From Blattamonas nauphoetae (taxonomy: Eukaryota > Preaxostyla > Oxymonadida), in contig JARBJD010000132.1 of the NCBI GenBank assembly GCA_033064195.1, positions 124,001 through 188,000 of the forward strand: a DNA stretch of 64,000 nucleotides, given 5' to 3'. A program made the position numbers and the translations under genes. Of this stretch, positions 19,195-31,100 are shown one piece after another. The notes below the pieces were generated by a model that had not been told where the DNA came from, did no database searches, and saw only the letters and a program-made list of their open reading frames with translations. The first letter of the stretch is position 1. Each line of letters opens with the position of its first letter.

Positions 19195-21637
19195 TTCTGA
19201 TGTGATGGCTGTGCCTCACACGTATGTATGTCTCTTCGCTTGATATTTCTTCCAGACTTTGCTTTTCTTTCCTCTCGCCATCCATTTTGTCAGTTCGTTT
19301 TCCAGAAAGTCTCGTTGTGGTATTTCTTTTTCACTATCGTTCAAGTCTCTCGCTGAAGTTCTTTGGTTTTTTATCTGGAAAAGTCATAAACTTTGATGAT
19401 GATACTATCAAATCGAAAAAATGTTGAGCTTCGGTACCCCTGTGTCAGGAGGAGACCTCAAAATACTGTTTCCTTGAGGAATGCTCGCTTTATTTTTGAA
19501 CTATATGCCCTTTTTCTCCATATCCAGGGGTTGTATTTGGATCCGAGTGATCCGACCACTTTTGATCGGACCATCCTGAAAATGTTCATTGTGTCTTGAT
19601 TTTTCTGAAAATGATGATACTTCGAACAAAAAAGGTAAAATGAAGTGAAAACAATCATTTTTCATTCGGAGGATCGAAAAAATGGGTCCACGTCAATTCG
19701 AGGAAAACGGTATTATTTTCATGAATAGAGTCAAATTCAGAGAAGGAGAACAATCTCTATATTCGATTGTTTCCACATCATCCAAATGACCACAATGGGA
19801 CAGATCCGTCCAGGTTTCCTTGAGTTACTTTGATCAGAACTCTACCTCATTCATTTCTGATTGTGGACATGTAAAAGTAGACTAAACTGACAGAGAGGTG
19901 AAATAAACACTTAAAAAGGCTAGAAAGTGGAAAAATATTGAAAAATCTCGAAGCGCCGAATTAAGCGATGATCCGACGCTTCTTGGAGGGACGTCAGATC
20001 ATTTGATCTGACGTTTCCACTGAAATTATCTCCATTTTTTTCACTATGCTCGTTTCACCAAAAAAACTGGTCTGAGAAAAGTTCATCCGAATCGATTCAG
20101 TGATTATTGAGATACACCCGAAACGGTGGTTTTGATTGAGCAAAAGGAGTATTTTGAGGTTTTCTCCGACACAGGTATTTTGGCGCGGAATCAATTTGTA
20201 TTATTCTAAGATTGACCATCATCCATTTGGGTTCACTTGGAATCAGACAAAACCAGGTTGGATGAACAGTGAACTGCTGTCCCTGTTGTAGCACTGTCCT
20301 GTTCATGAGGACATTAACGAACGCAGAATGAAACATCTCAAAACACCAGGCACTCGAGCACTTTTTTGGTTCGATCAATTCACCGTTTCGAAACAACTCA
20401 CTTTTCTAGAATATCGGAAGGATCGAGAGGATTGAGCTAACAAACAATCGACTGAATTCGTTCAAGAAACAACCATGGTTTCTACGTCGCTGGCGACAGA
20501 CTCTACAAGAGATTCCTCCAAAGATGATGCAGCGAGTATTTGTCTCATTCTCAAGACAAATATGTGGTGTCTCCGGGGCATCCTTCCGCTACAATTTGCC
20601 TTGTGGGACATCTCAAAACAGCAACTCACCTTTCAACAGTAGCATATTGGGCCAAAATGGATAGAACGCTTGATGAAGCCCTCTCAACTATTTTGCCAAG
20701 CATTTTTCACCAGTTCCTCATTCGATACTGGTTAAAGACTCGATCGATGGTTTTGGGTATTCAAAAAATGAAGAACAGGATTTAAATCCATCAGATTGTT
20801 CCGGTGACGACTGATGGGGATCGAGCAATAATAGACCTGGAGATATGATTTATCACAGAGATCGGAAACACAATCTTTGTTTGAAAAACTCGCTCGAATT
20901 CTACAGATTCCCGGATACCAAATTATTGATCACGAATGCGATTCGCTTCATCATTCTTCAGGACCCTCCTCAACGAGCGCAGTTTGCCGAAGTTCCACGA
21001 GATATCAAATCAGTCCCTTACAATCACCTGCCATACCAGACTCTATCTGAATCAGGATATGAGAAGTCGCGAAGTCACGACTTGTCAGCTCAGAAACACA
21101 TTCGTTGAAGGCTGTGCTGTCGAGATCAGGAGACTCACCCACCAGAATCATAACGAGGTCTAAATGAAGAAGAGAAACGTAAGTTTCATACGTTCATATT
21201 TCATCACTACAGTGAAAGTTCAAATTCTCATACCCAGCACTTTCGACATCAATTGTCCACTACTGTGAACATCAAGATAAATCGGTTTGTGACTCTATAT
21301 TTGGCATGATGGCACAGACATTACGAAATCATCCACCAGACAATCCAATAGAAACCATTGGTCATTTCAAAAGTTTGATATCTTTTGCGTCCCGAATTTT
21401 GGCAAAAGACAGATTCGCAATCTGAGGCCAAGGGGAGATGTCCCTCATACGTGCATTAATGCACAGGACCAAGGATATTGGCCCGTGTAAAGCTGAAAAA
21501 GAATGCGGCTGATGAAAAGAATCCGATACATGTCTCTTCTTCAACATGCGTTCCTCACATTCATCTTTCATGTGAATAATGTACTGAAGGTGTGTGGTGT
21601 TCTCCAATGATTGAAATCTGAATTGATCTGACCCACA
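19195..21637. other. Gene-poor stretch before the pogo-like transposase
   Basis: No frame here shows a recognisable domain. A short block around GGAGAAAACCTCAAAAT occurs near 20,150 (minus) and again near 24,210 (plus), with a looser copy at 19,450, so remnants of one repeat family are scattered through it. The region just before 21,638 should contain the promoter and end of the pogo-like transposon, but I could not define a terminal repeat by eye. Confidence 0.4.
19991..20014. repeat. Near-perfect palindrome, 11 bp arms
   Basis: ACGTCAGATCA (19,991-20,001) and TGATCTGACGT (20,004-20,014) are exact inverted copies with 2 bp between them. It could be a protein binding site or a transposon-related palindrome. 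No gene is adjacent. Confidence 0.6.
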
Positions 21638-23017
21638 ATGACTTCTGTACAATCACCTCAGACTCAATATCTCGGTGCCGAAGACATTTCCCGCTTCTTT
21701 GCGGAGTCAGGTTTCAGAGAATTGTCTTCTCCAGCTGAGAAAGCAGTGAAACTGTACAAAGAGCAGGATATCCTTCAGAAGACATTCGTCGAATCAGGAA
21801 TTGTGTCAGAATCAGCCATGAAGCCCGCTGTTCGGGCAGATCGCGAGTCTCGACCCATTGGAAGGGTAGGTCAGCCCTCTCTTTTCACGAGAGAGGACGA
21901 CGAGGAGTTAAAAAGCATAGCGTTGTCGAAGATCAAAGAAAAAGGACACATCAAAAAAAATGTACTGTTGGCTGAAGTATGATTCAACCTCTTTTATTAC
22001 ACTTTAGGCCAATAAAATATGGAAAGCGAGTGTGAGATTCAAAGAAAGTAAACCAGCACTCTCACGCCAGTGGTTAAACAACTGGATCGATCGAGCTGGG
22101 ATTTTTGTCCAGTATTACCCATCTTTCATGGAAATCGAAAGGATAAACAATGCGACCATTCCAAATATGAAAGAGTGGATTTCTCTGCTATCGAACGTTC
22201 TCCGAATGAAAAAAGTGGATCCGATGCTGATTTACAATTTTGACGAATCGTCCATTCGAATCAACGAAGACGATTAATCTCTCATTGTATCAACTCCTAC
22301 CCGATCTCTCAATCATGTTCCAGCCAATCCACGCCATAAAAACGCCACCATATGTGCCACAATCTCATCTCATGGAAGTCATCTCGATCCGATCCTCTTG
22401 TGGCCAACCCAGTCTCCACAAGAGGAAGTCCTCCAACTCAACAATCATCACATTACAATGGTTTACCGTGGGGTTGGATGGATGGACAGTCAAACATTCG
22501 AGTATATCATGACTGAACATGTGTTTCCACAAATTGTTGCCCAGTGGGTTCAACTTCGAAAAACAAACAAGGTCGCTCTCCTGATCCTCGACGGCCATCA
22601 AACGAAGCACAATCCTGCTATCATCTCTCGAGCGAAAGAACTCCATATAGAACTCTTGATCCTTCCACCGCACACAACCCATGTCACACACCCACTCGAC
22701 CAGTATCCGTTTGCAATTTTTGAATCTCAACTCCAATCAACATTTGTTCCCCCATCAAATCCTGGATTCAAATCTTATCGTTCAGCTCTAGCCGATGTAC
22801 TACCAGACGCGATCGCAGCAGGGATGAAAAAAGTTTGATTCTCGGAAGCTTTGTCAAGACTGGCATCTACCCCTGCAAGCTTGACCCACTCATCGATTCT
22901 CTTCAAAGAATGGTGAAGAAAGTGTGCAAAGACAATCGAATGAAAAATACACAACCTTCAGAAACTATGATAATCCCGTCTGCCCTTGTGGAAAGTGGAC
23001 CGGTTACGGCACGATGA
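21638..23017 (+). pseudogene. Pogo/Tigger-like DNA transposase, nearly intact, with one short intron
   Basis: The N-terminal ~113 residues are helix-turn-helix-like. A 31 bp intron (21,977-22,007, GTATG to TTTAG) then joins in phase to ANKIWKASVRFKESKPALS. The DDE_1 catalytic domain follows: YNFDESS, then LLILDGHQTKHNP, then ILPPHTTHVTHPLDQ, as in pogo/Tigger/CENP-B relatives. The frame is interrupted by one TAA at about 22,275 and by one frame change in an A-run near 22,830, after which SFVKTGIYP continues the family pattern. So it is either a recently dead copy or an intact one with consensus errors. Terminal repeats were not located. Confidence 0.75.
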
Positions 23018-24332
23018 ACTCATCTATCTGCTCATCAAAGCACAATGGTTCGTCAACCTACCCGGATTCAAACCCTGGACGCATTTCTAAAAACCGCGAC
23101 AAAAGACTTTTCAGTATCGGGGGGTATTTTGGTTCAACAAATCTGCAAAGTCAAGAGAGAACATTCAACAGGCGATACTACCGCTATGGGGAAAGAAGAA
23201 ACCTTGTCACCTCCAACTCCTCGAAAAACAATGGAAATTTTGTCTGATGACGATTCAGCTCTTTCAGCTCAAATGTAAAACAGAAATAAACTTCACTTCA
23301 AATTTCATTTGTTTCTACCTTTATTTACTGAAATTCAAAGAGATGATTGAAATGATGAAGTGATATGTGAGAAAAAGGGAGTGGATCATCCCGATCTGTT
23401 CTCCCTCTGAACCCGACCGACCGGATTCTTTTCATCGGTCGGGTCCTTTTCCATCTTTACAATTGTTCGTAAATCTGGAATGAAGTCTTGACATTCGATG
23501 TTATTTATCTGTCACTAAATGATAAGGGATGACTTGCTTCGTCAAAAACTGTTAAATGGGAATAGCTTACTTGGTGATATCAGCTGTCATTTCTCTGTCA
23601 CTGGATGGCAGCAGTTGTCTTGCCTCGAATACAATTTAATGAAACTTAACGATATGAATGTCCCCAATTCGCCACTTTTTGACCTCTCGTGATATGTTTT
23701 GTCCTCAATGAACAGATGGTGAAATTTGAAATGAAACTGTAATTCTTTGCAAGTCGCCTCAGTTCACTAACATAGGATCATGATCATTGACTGGTGGGTG
23801 AGTAACGAGGCAAGATTTCCCGTAATAGTGAAGAAATGTAAATTGAGGAGACATCGTGCGTTTCATAATGGAGGGATGGTCCTGGGAAGGAACCTTTGAT
23901 CACGACCGATATGGATCTGCAATTTCTTGTGGAGCCGTTACTCTTGGTGACATTTTGATGGTTTGGAAAGTAGGTGCCGAGGAAATCGACACCGTCAAGA
24001 TCCGAATCAACATCACCAAGGGATCAAGAAATTGGGGTCCTTATGTGACTCTGGAAGGAAGTGTGGGCACTGAGGGGAGGTAAAATGCTGTGTATTGGTT
24101 AGACCAGCACCTCTTCCAGGCATATGGAACTTGTGTCGAGTTCTTGAGTGATGTGACAGCCAAAGACTTGCAACAAAGGATTTGGGCTATCTCTCGAGAT
24201 GTCATGAGAACTCGGAGAAAACCTCAAAATGCTATTTCCAGCAGGAATTCACACATTTTTTTCAAACTTTTTGTGCTCGAATCTCCACAACCAGATATCC
24301 GGTTTGAACCTAATAAATACCCAACATTTTTT
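23018..24332. other. Intergenic stretch with one strong hairpin
   Basis: Directly downstream of the transposase. ACCCGACCGA (23,411-23,420) pairs with TCGGTCGGGT (23,435-23,444) around a 14-base loop, a stable hairpin that could be a 3' end or transposon feature. A 75-residue frame at 23,856 shows no known domain. The right part (24,300-24,380) is A- and T-rich. Confidence 0.4.
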
Positions 24333-24399
24333 TCACATTTTTTTCAAAAAAAAACTTTTCTCGAAAAAAACGTTTCTGTGGAAAATTTCATCAAAATTG

Positions 24400-25502
24400 G
24401 TCCACAGGTTGTGGAGATATGATTCGGACACATCTATAAAATAGAATAAACTGCTGTTAAACTGGTGGTAGGGATGGTCAGGTGTGAGAGAATCGGATTC
24501 TTTCCTGATAGTTGAAGAAATTTCTCGAAAATACCGTTTGGTTTGGACTAGAAGTGGAAAACGTGTCAGCCACCGAGTTTGGTTAGGCAATATTGGTAAA
24601 TTGGCTACTTTTCCGTTTTCTTCGAGTGACATCGTGAATTCTAACAGACAATGGGAGCTCGCCCGGAGCCAGGACGCGATGTCTTCCGCGAGCGAGATGA
24701 CCAAAGGGAAATCATCATTTGTTGGATTCTTACACGAAGCTTGTATTGTTAATTGTCCACGGTGAGCGACACAATGAAAGCCAAGGATATTTATACATTC
24801 ATTGCGGGCATATGCCAAAATTCCTTTTGTTTTTCCTGTTTTCGCAGCATCTCCATCGATTCCAATTCCCAAGCAATTCTGATATAGGATTTGGCCAGTG
24901 CCTCGAGAAGTAATGGGAACGAGTTGTTTGGTTTGAGTCTGATCCTGAGAAGTGTAAAGCATCACAGAGAAAAAACTCCACTTTTGGACTCGATCTAGTG
25001 TCGAATTGTGGTAGAAACTATCGAGGACTGTCATCAGTTTGAAGAACGAGTCTGATGAAGTGAGAGGTGGAAAATTCGATTTAAACACTGGACACAATTG
25101 GTCCATTCGAGATATTATGTCTGGGAAAAGATGGTTAGCAATCATTTTTTCACAAATGAAATGAGCCCAGATCAATCTTGATCTGACGTGTACAAATTTA
25201 TTGCTAGGAAGTGTCGAAGTTGTGGGGAATGCTGAAATAGAAATAAAGGGAACTGATTTTGACAGATGTGAGGCCCAGTACGCAACACAAATGATGCACA
25301 AGACTCCTGTCCCTGCTTGTCACTGAAAAATCGACTCGTTTCGGTGAGGGTCTCTGAATTTATGCCTTGAACCCCATTCTACATCGTCTTCATCGTTAAG
25401 TATGATATTCTTCTTTTCGTTCATCGACATCCTCGAAAAACAAACATACTGGTGTCTTTTGGCAGACTTTTGTGCGATATCCAGCACAACATTTCTCACC
25501 AA
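24400..25502 (-). pseudogene. hAT-like transposase relic
   Basis: The minus strand has a 322-residue open frame from 25,301 with hAT-type landmarks in order: LMTVLDSFYHNSTLDRVQKW, then GIGIDGDAAKTGKTKGI, then NILGFHCVAHRGQLTIQ, then LPNQTRWLTRFPLLVQTKRYF. The dimerisation domain expected at the C-terminus is absent; the frame ends in a low-complexity A/T region. A further minus-strand frame at 25,320-25,502 may hold more of the N-terminus but is out of register. I read it as a truncated plain DNA transposon copy. It might represent the family that mobilised the non-autonomous hAT element at 54,953, but no end sequences link them. Confidence 0.55.
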
Positions 25503-25799
25503 ATTTCGCGGGTGACCACTTCTAGCAACTCAAAAATACTATATGCCCCCCATTTTAATCAAAGATCAGGAACCCTCAAATTTACTCGGCCTGTCCAACT
25601 CGCAGAGAAGTGAGCCTTCCATACGAAGAAGGAGTATCTCCAGCCATTTTTTAAGGAATTGGCAGACTTTAGCGAATCTTCGGGGATATGATCCTGGGCT
25701 TGTTTTTTCATTTGGACGAGACTAGTTATTGTTTCAAACGAAGTCACCCTACCAAAGTATGACCCATTATAGACAATAATGCACCCATTTTTCCGGCCA

Positions 25800-26300
25800 T
25801 TCCTGAATTTCAGGATCTTCAATTTCTCCTCACAGTGAGTGCAGATGGGGCGAACTGTGCCACTGTTGGAATACTAAACACAGCTCAGATCGCCCCAGAG
25901 TGGCGAAAATGGCAGACTCCTGCCATTATATACGTGGCAACGGGTGGTGACGGCCTAACTCATCCAATTTTTGAAGATATCTTCGAAACGATCACAGTTG
26001 TTGAGATCGAGAACAAATGGGCACAATTGAATCTACCAAATGCTCCAGCAGTCACACACAAGTTCAAGAGTGCAACCCTTGGATTTATTCGTCAACTCCA
26101 ACTTCAAACACTATGTTCTAAACAATTTACCAAATCCATTCCCTCACACCATTCAACAAAAGAGGGACGCCATTGGAAAGACGATCAGGAACGCTCTTCA
26201 TCACTGTTTCTCTCAAACAACAATCGAAAAGTCATTTCGAAGCTCATCCATCCGGCCCCCTGATCCCGACACTCAAATCACAGACCTTCCTTAACATCCT
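25800..26300 (+). pseudogene. Second pogo-like transposase relic
   Basis: One frame holds VSADGANCATVGILNT, then THPIFEDIFETITVVEIENK and AQLNLPNAPAV, the typical approach to the DDE domain. It then runs out, and the next frame continues with HTSSRVQPLDLFVNSNFKHY and AIGKTIRNALHHCFS, the typical end. The block between them, including the LDGH motif, is deleted. It is a different and older copy than that at 21,638. Confidence 0.6.
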
Positions 26301-26739
26301 CCACAGTTTTCAGTCAACCCTGATCGAAGAAAATAACCAGATCACGAATTTGAAACTGGTGTCTTTTTGATCGCAATTCAGAATCCTCCGCCTCCTTTTC
26401 AACCCTTGATGCATGAGGATCCAGATGAACCATGATCGAACTAAACCTAAACTTTTGTTCACATTTCGTCATAGTATTGAATATGAGAGTTTTTTAATGA
26501 CGTGTCCCCAACTTATGTAATGGGTTGATCTTGGTCACTTCAAACATTTCTCCTTTGACTAAACCACTCTTCAATGATGTAGATACAGACATGGTGTTAA
26601 TTGCTGCATGTTCAACCTCTTGTTGTCGTTCTAGAACCTCAATTCAAAAGAAGAGACGATTGGCAAAACCCGAATCTCTGATGAAACAAAACTCTAAGCA
26701 ATTTTTACCTCACCTGAAATCCTGATTTATCCCTCTTTT

Positions 26740-28020
26740 TTTGAAAATCAATGTTTCAGCGGTCCTCTTTCGTCCTACTGGACCAAGGGGACATCTCATA
26801 AAAAAATTACCCATATTCTGTTTTGAAAAGTTGATACAGTCCTTTCCAAAAAGTTGATCCACTGTTTCAAAAAGATGATTGATCGAGTTGATACCCTCGC
26901 CCACAATACTGAATTTCCTCTCCGGACCACTTTCCACCTCTGACTCATCTCTCGTTTGAGAATACCTCCATGGACAGATAGTGACAAAAAAGAGGGTCTG
27001 TCTTATTTTTCGCAACACATGTGCACATTTTGTGGTCGTGAAAAAGGCAAAAAAGTAGTCGAGGTGAAATGACGAGTAAGAAAAATTTGTACAGTAGTTT
27101 TGAGAGCAAAAATGAGAATAAACGAATGTCGATGTCACAAAAATGCATAGCGCCAAAAAACATCACATGTCCATCAAAAGATCCGAACAACAATTTAGTG
27201 AAGTGGAAGTTATGAGATGAATATGTCTTGAAACCGGGAAAAAAAAGAAATCAGAGAATAATAGAAGGGAATAAACATTTTGACAAGTGAAATCAAGCAT
27301 AAAAATGTATATTTGCAGTGAAATGACGGCTTTTCAAAGTGTGGGAAGAAATTCTTGTAATGCTTCCTCTCTCGGAAGTATTGTGTGTGATTCCTGAATA
27401 ACATGATTAAAATAAGAGAGAAAATATGCGACAGTCAACGTTAAGTTGTTGAAGAGAGAGAATCGGGATCAGCGTTCTTGTGGTCATTACAGGCAGGTAG
27501 TGCATTCGGAACTGGAAAACACATTTGAAGTGGCGTCTAGAAGTCGAGACTATGAAGAAGGACGAAGAGAAAATAACTAAGAATTGACATACGCACCCAA
27601 TTCTTGCTTTGGAATGGATGAGATCTCTTCATCTGACAATATGTATTGAACAGCGATGAAAAAGCAAACCGCCGAGTAATTTCACATTTTAATGAATTAT
27701 CTTGCCCTGTTAGAGATAAGGACGAATAGTGAGAGCAAAAACATGACGGAAAGCAAATGACAAAAAATCTCGACAAAGTGTGTTTTGCTCCCTCCACAAA
27801 GAAGACATCCCCTCTTTCAAGTCACGATCTGTCCATGTATGCACAAAAAAGAGATATGAGGTTAACGGAGAAAGTGGTCCTGACACGAGAAAGAGTATTA
27901 TGGGCGAGGGTATCCAGTCAATCAGTCATCTTTTTGGAACACCTGATCAAAATTTTGGAAAGGACTGTATTTTCGAATCCACATTTTTCAAAAAAAGCCT
28001 GTTTTTTTGTCATGGTCTGA
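26740..28020. repeat. Inverted-repeat pair with ~300 bp arms
   Basis: The minus strand of about 26,740-27,060 resembles the plus strand of about 27,760-28,020. Shared blocks include TGGGCGAGGGTATC, ATCATCTTTTTG (or GTCATCTTTTTG), GGAAAGGACTGTAT and CTATCTGTCCATG (or CGATCTGTCCATG). The arms differ at many positions, so the pair is old. About 700 bp of AT-rich sequence without a gene lies between them. It may be a foldback-type element or two inverted copies of one repeat. Confidence 0.55.
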
Positions 28021-28152
28021 TTTTTTGGGCCACTTGAAACCCCTGCGACATCTTCTCGATCTGGCCAAATTGTCACCCAAATTTATTATGTGAGCATAAA
28101 ATAAAAACAGAATCAACAGTCGTGAATGGAGACAACCAACAGAATACTAAAT

Positions 28153-31100
28153 TTATGCCACTTTCAGTTCTCCGAGCATGGAATTGAACTCCTCCATCGA
28201 GCATCGATCGATAGGCTGGCGCGAAAGTGCTGTTTCCAGGATCCCTTCCAATCGTGTCTCGGGTGCGTTCTCGGCCTCTGCTCTCTGCTTCGGATCTTTC
28301 GACAGAAGGCTCAGTCGGATGTGCTCGGGGATCGCGTTCTTCAGATCGGGCAGCATGCCGCTCTGCAGTTTGCGGTGAGCGTTCACGGAATCCAGTTCAG
28401 AAAACGGAACTTGCTCACTCAGCATCTCGAAGAGCGTCAGCGCCAGACTGAACACAACTGACAGCTCGCAATCAGCTTCGTTCATAGGCTTTCGCTTCGT
28501 GTTCTCAGGTGCATTCCATCTCGACTCTTCCACTGTCTCTTCTCGCGTGTAGCGGAACCCACTGTCGGTGTCTTCGAGTGGGAGGGTGATGTTCAGTGTT
28601 CGCACATAAGCATCGGGAAGAGCGAGAAGGACTGTCATGTCGGGGTACACGAGAATCGACAGAGGGCTCACATTCCGAATCGTGAATTCGGGGAACTTGC
28701 CTTGGGCCTTTCCTTCTTTCTTCAGGTGAATCATTGTCTGAGCAACTCGTGTGGCAATGGTGATGCAGTCGGATGTGGACAGACTCGTCGAGAACACTGG
28801 TTTTGCTTCCGTCTCTTCATTTGTCGTCCCAATCACCACTCCCTCCGCATCCTGATCTTCAAACACTTTCCCTGTTCCGTGGATTCGTTCCGAAAGTGTC
28901 ATCCGACGATCAGCGAACGCGAACGGGTAATCAGGTCCGGAACACACAACCGACAACACACTCACGCGAGACAGTCCAGTCACTGCGGTGTGATTCGGTT
29001 GGGTGAACAGGATCGGTTGGAGCTTACCTTTGAATGGATTGTGGTCGAATTCGGAGTCTTTCTGAGCTGTCATGTATGTATCTCCCATATCCACGTCGAG
29101 TTGTTCTTCTGAGGATTCTTGGAGGACAGTGCTTTGGTCGTTGAGAAGTGCCTTGTCGATCATTTCTTCATCATCCTTCTTTTTGTTCTTGTTCCGGCGA
29201 CGGACACAGAGGATGATGATGAAAATAACCAGAACGACAGCGACGACGATGATGATGGGAAGCACGATTGTCATGAAGGTCAGTTGAGATTGATTGAATT
29301 GTGCCAGTTTGACGGTGAGGAAGAACGACGATTTGATGCAAACGTCGTTGGAGACAAAGCCGAGATACAAAGTGCAGGACGTGGGGACCTTCGCGGCGGT
29401 TGGACTGAACACAAACGAGATTGATGTTTCGTTGTGGACGAAGTCGGACACACCGTCCTTCTGGTCTGCTTGCGATGTGAGCGGGATGGCGATCTTCTTC
29501 GGGCTGGTCGAGTAATCCGCTCCTTGGAACACGGCGAGGGAGAGTTCACAATTGAAGAAGTTCGATCCTTCAATCAGCACACTTTGCACTTGTTGCTTGG
29601 CCTTGATCACGTCATTTACAACCTGCGTGATTTGTGGCTCTTTTGAGGTGGGGAAGAACAGAACAGGGTGTTTGTAAATATTCTCATCAACAGAGACTTC
29701 ACAGCCATCTGCGGACATCCAAAAGGAAATCTCTTCAGACGGCTGCGGTCGGAATGTGTTTGCAGTGGAATTGTCGAAGTGGAGCACTCCTTCCTGCGAG
29801 CAGACAAAGTTTCGCTGGAAGGAAGACGACGAATCGACGAAGTTGTTGCGGAACGAGCAATTTGTGAATGTTGTGTCTCCGCCTGTGATGGAGAACACGC
29901 CGTCAGTGAATCCAGTGAAGTTGGAAAGCGACACAGTCGCTTGTGTGTTGATGAGAGTGATGGCTCCTTCCGCCCAGCTGCAGACAGCGGCATCGTTGCG
30001 TTGTGAAAAAGACGAAAAAGAATGCGAAAATGAAGACGGAGAGAAGGTGAGAGCGGCGTTCTGGGTGAAGATGAGAGGACAGGGAAGGGTTGCGGAACTT
30101 GTGAAGGTGCTTTGGGAGACGACAAGCTTTCCAGCTCCAATCAGAAGATATGCTGTGTCTGAGTTCCGAGCAGACGAGGACGACGCTGTTGAGATGGCAA
30201 GGTTGGTCAGAGTGAGTGTCGGGTTGGATGAGGCGATGGAGAGGGAGGGTGTGGACACGAGAACGAGAGACGAGCGAGGCAGTTCGTCTTTTGAAGTGAT
30301 CGTCACTGTTTGAATCACAGGAAAGTCAGTTTTGATGGTCAGAGCAGAGACAATCTTCACAGACGAGAGTGATGGTGCGTTTTGCTTCAACTGACTCAGT
30401 GTCTTGCAGTTCACGAAGTGATGGCCACACTGGTTGATGTCTGCTGCGTCGGTGGTGTCGTCCACAAATCCTTCAGTCGTCGGAGAGTGCAGATACTGCA
30501 GAAGAGACAAGGTTAGGGTCGTGTGGGTGGAGGACACTGCGATGGACTCCTTCAGATCTTCGTTGATTGGTGAGGCAGAATAGGCAGATGGGAAGGGAGA
30601 TTTGTCGTTGAACGATGTGAAATCACCATGCATGAACACATCCTTCCCGGACTTTCCTGATCCACACGAATTTGCATCGTTTCCTGTCCCAAACGAGACT
30701 CCAGCGAGGTTGAATGTCCCTCCACTCAATCCTGTCAAGTCGAGCGAGATCGCGCCTCCGTTGCTGATAACAGACGAGCATTTTGAGAATGTTGTGGTTT
30801 GCGTGGAGATGACGAAAGAGCCAGCGACGACATTCACGTTCATCGCTCCTCCGTTTCCATTCGATGAACAAGCTGCGAAGCCACACGAGGTGATTGTCAG
30901 ACTGTGGCCAGAAGCAGTCAGAGTTGAGTGGACTGCTGCACCACTGCTCGTGCTGGTGATTTGGGTGAAGGTGGATTCTGTCAACTGAACTGTTCCGCCT
31001 GTCTGCACAATCACACTTTTGTCGAACGATAAAGGAAGAGCTGTTCCATCGATCTTCACTTTTGAGAATGTGAGTGAACCTCCAGCGACAGTGGCGAGTG

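Noticed and set aside
24300-24380. Poly(A) tail of a LINE
   Set aside because: The A/T runs are mixed and no reverse transcriptase or endonuclease sequence is nearby.
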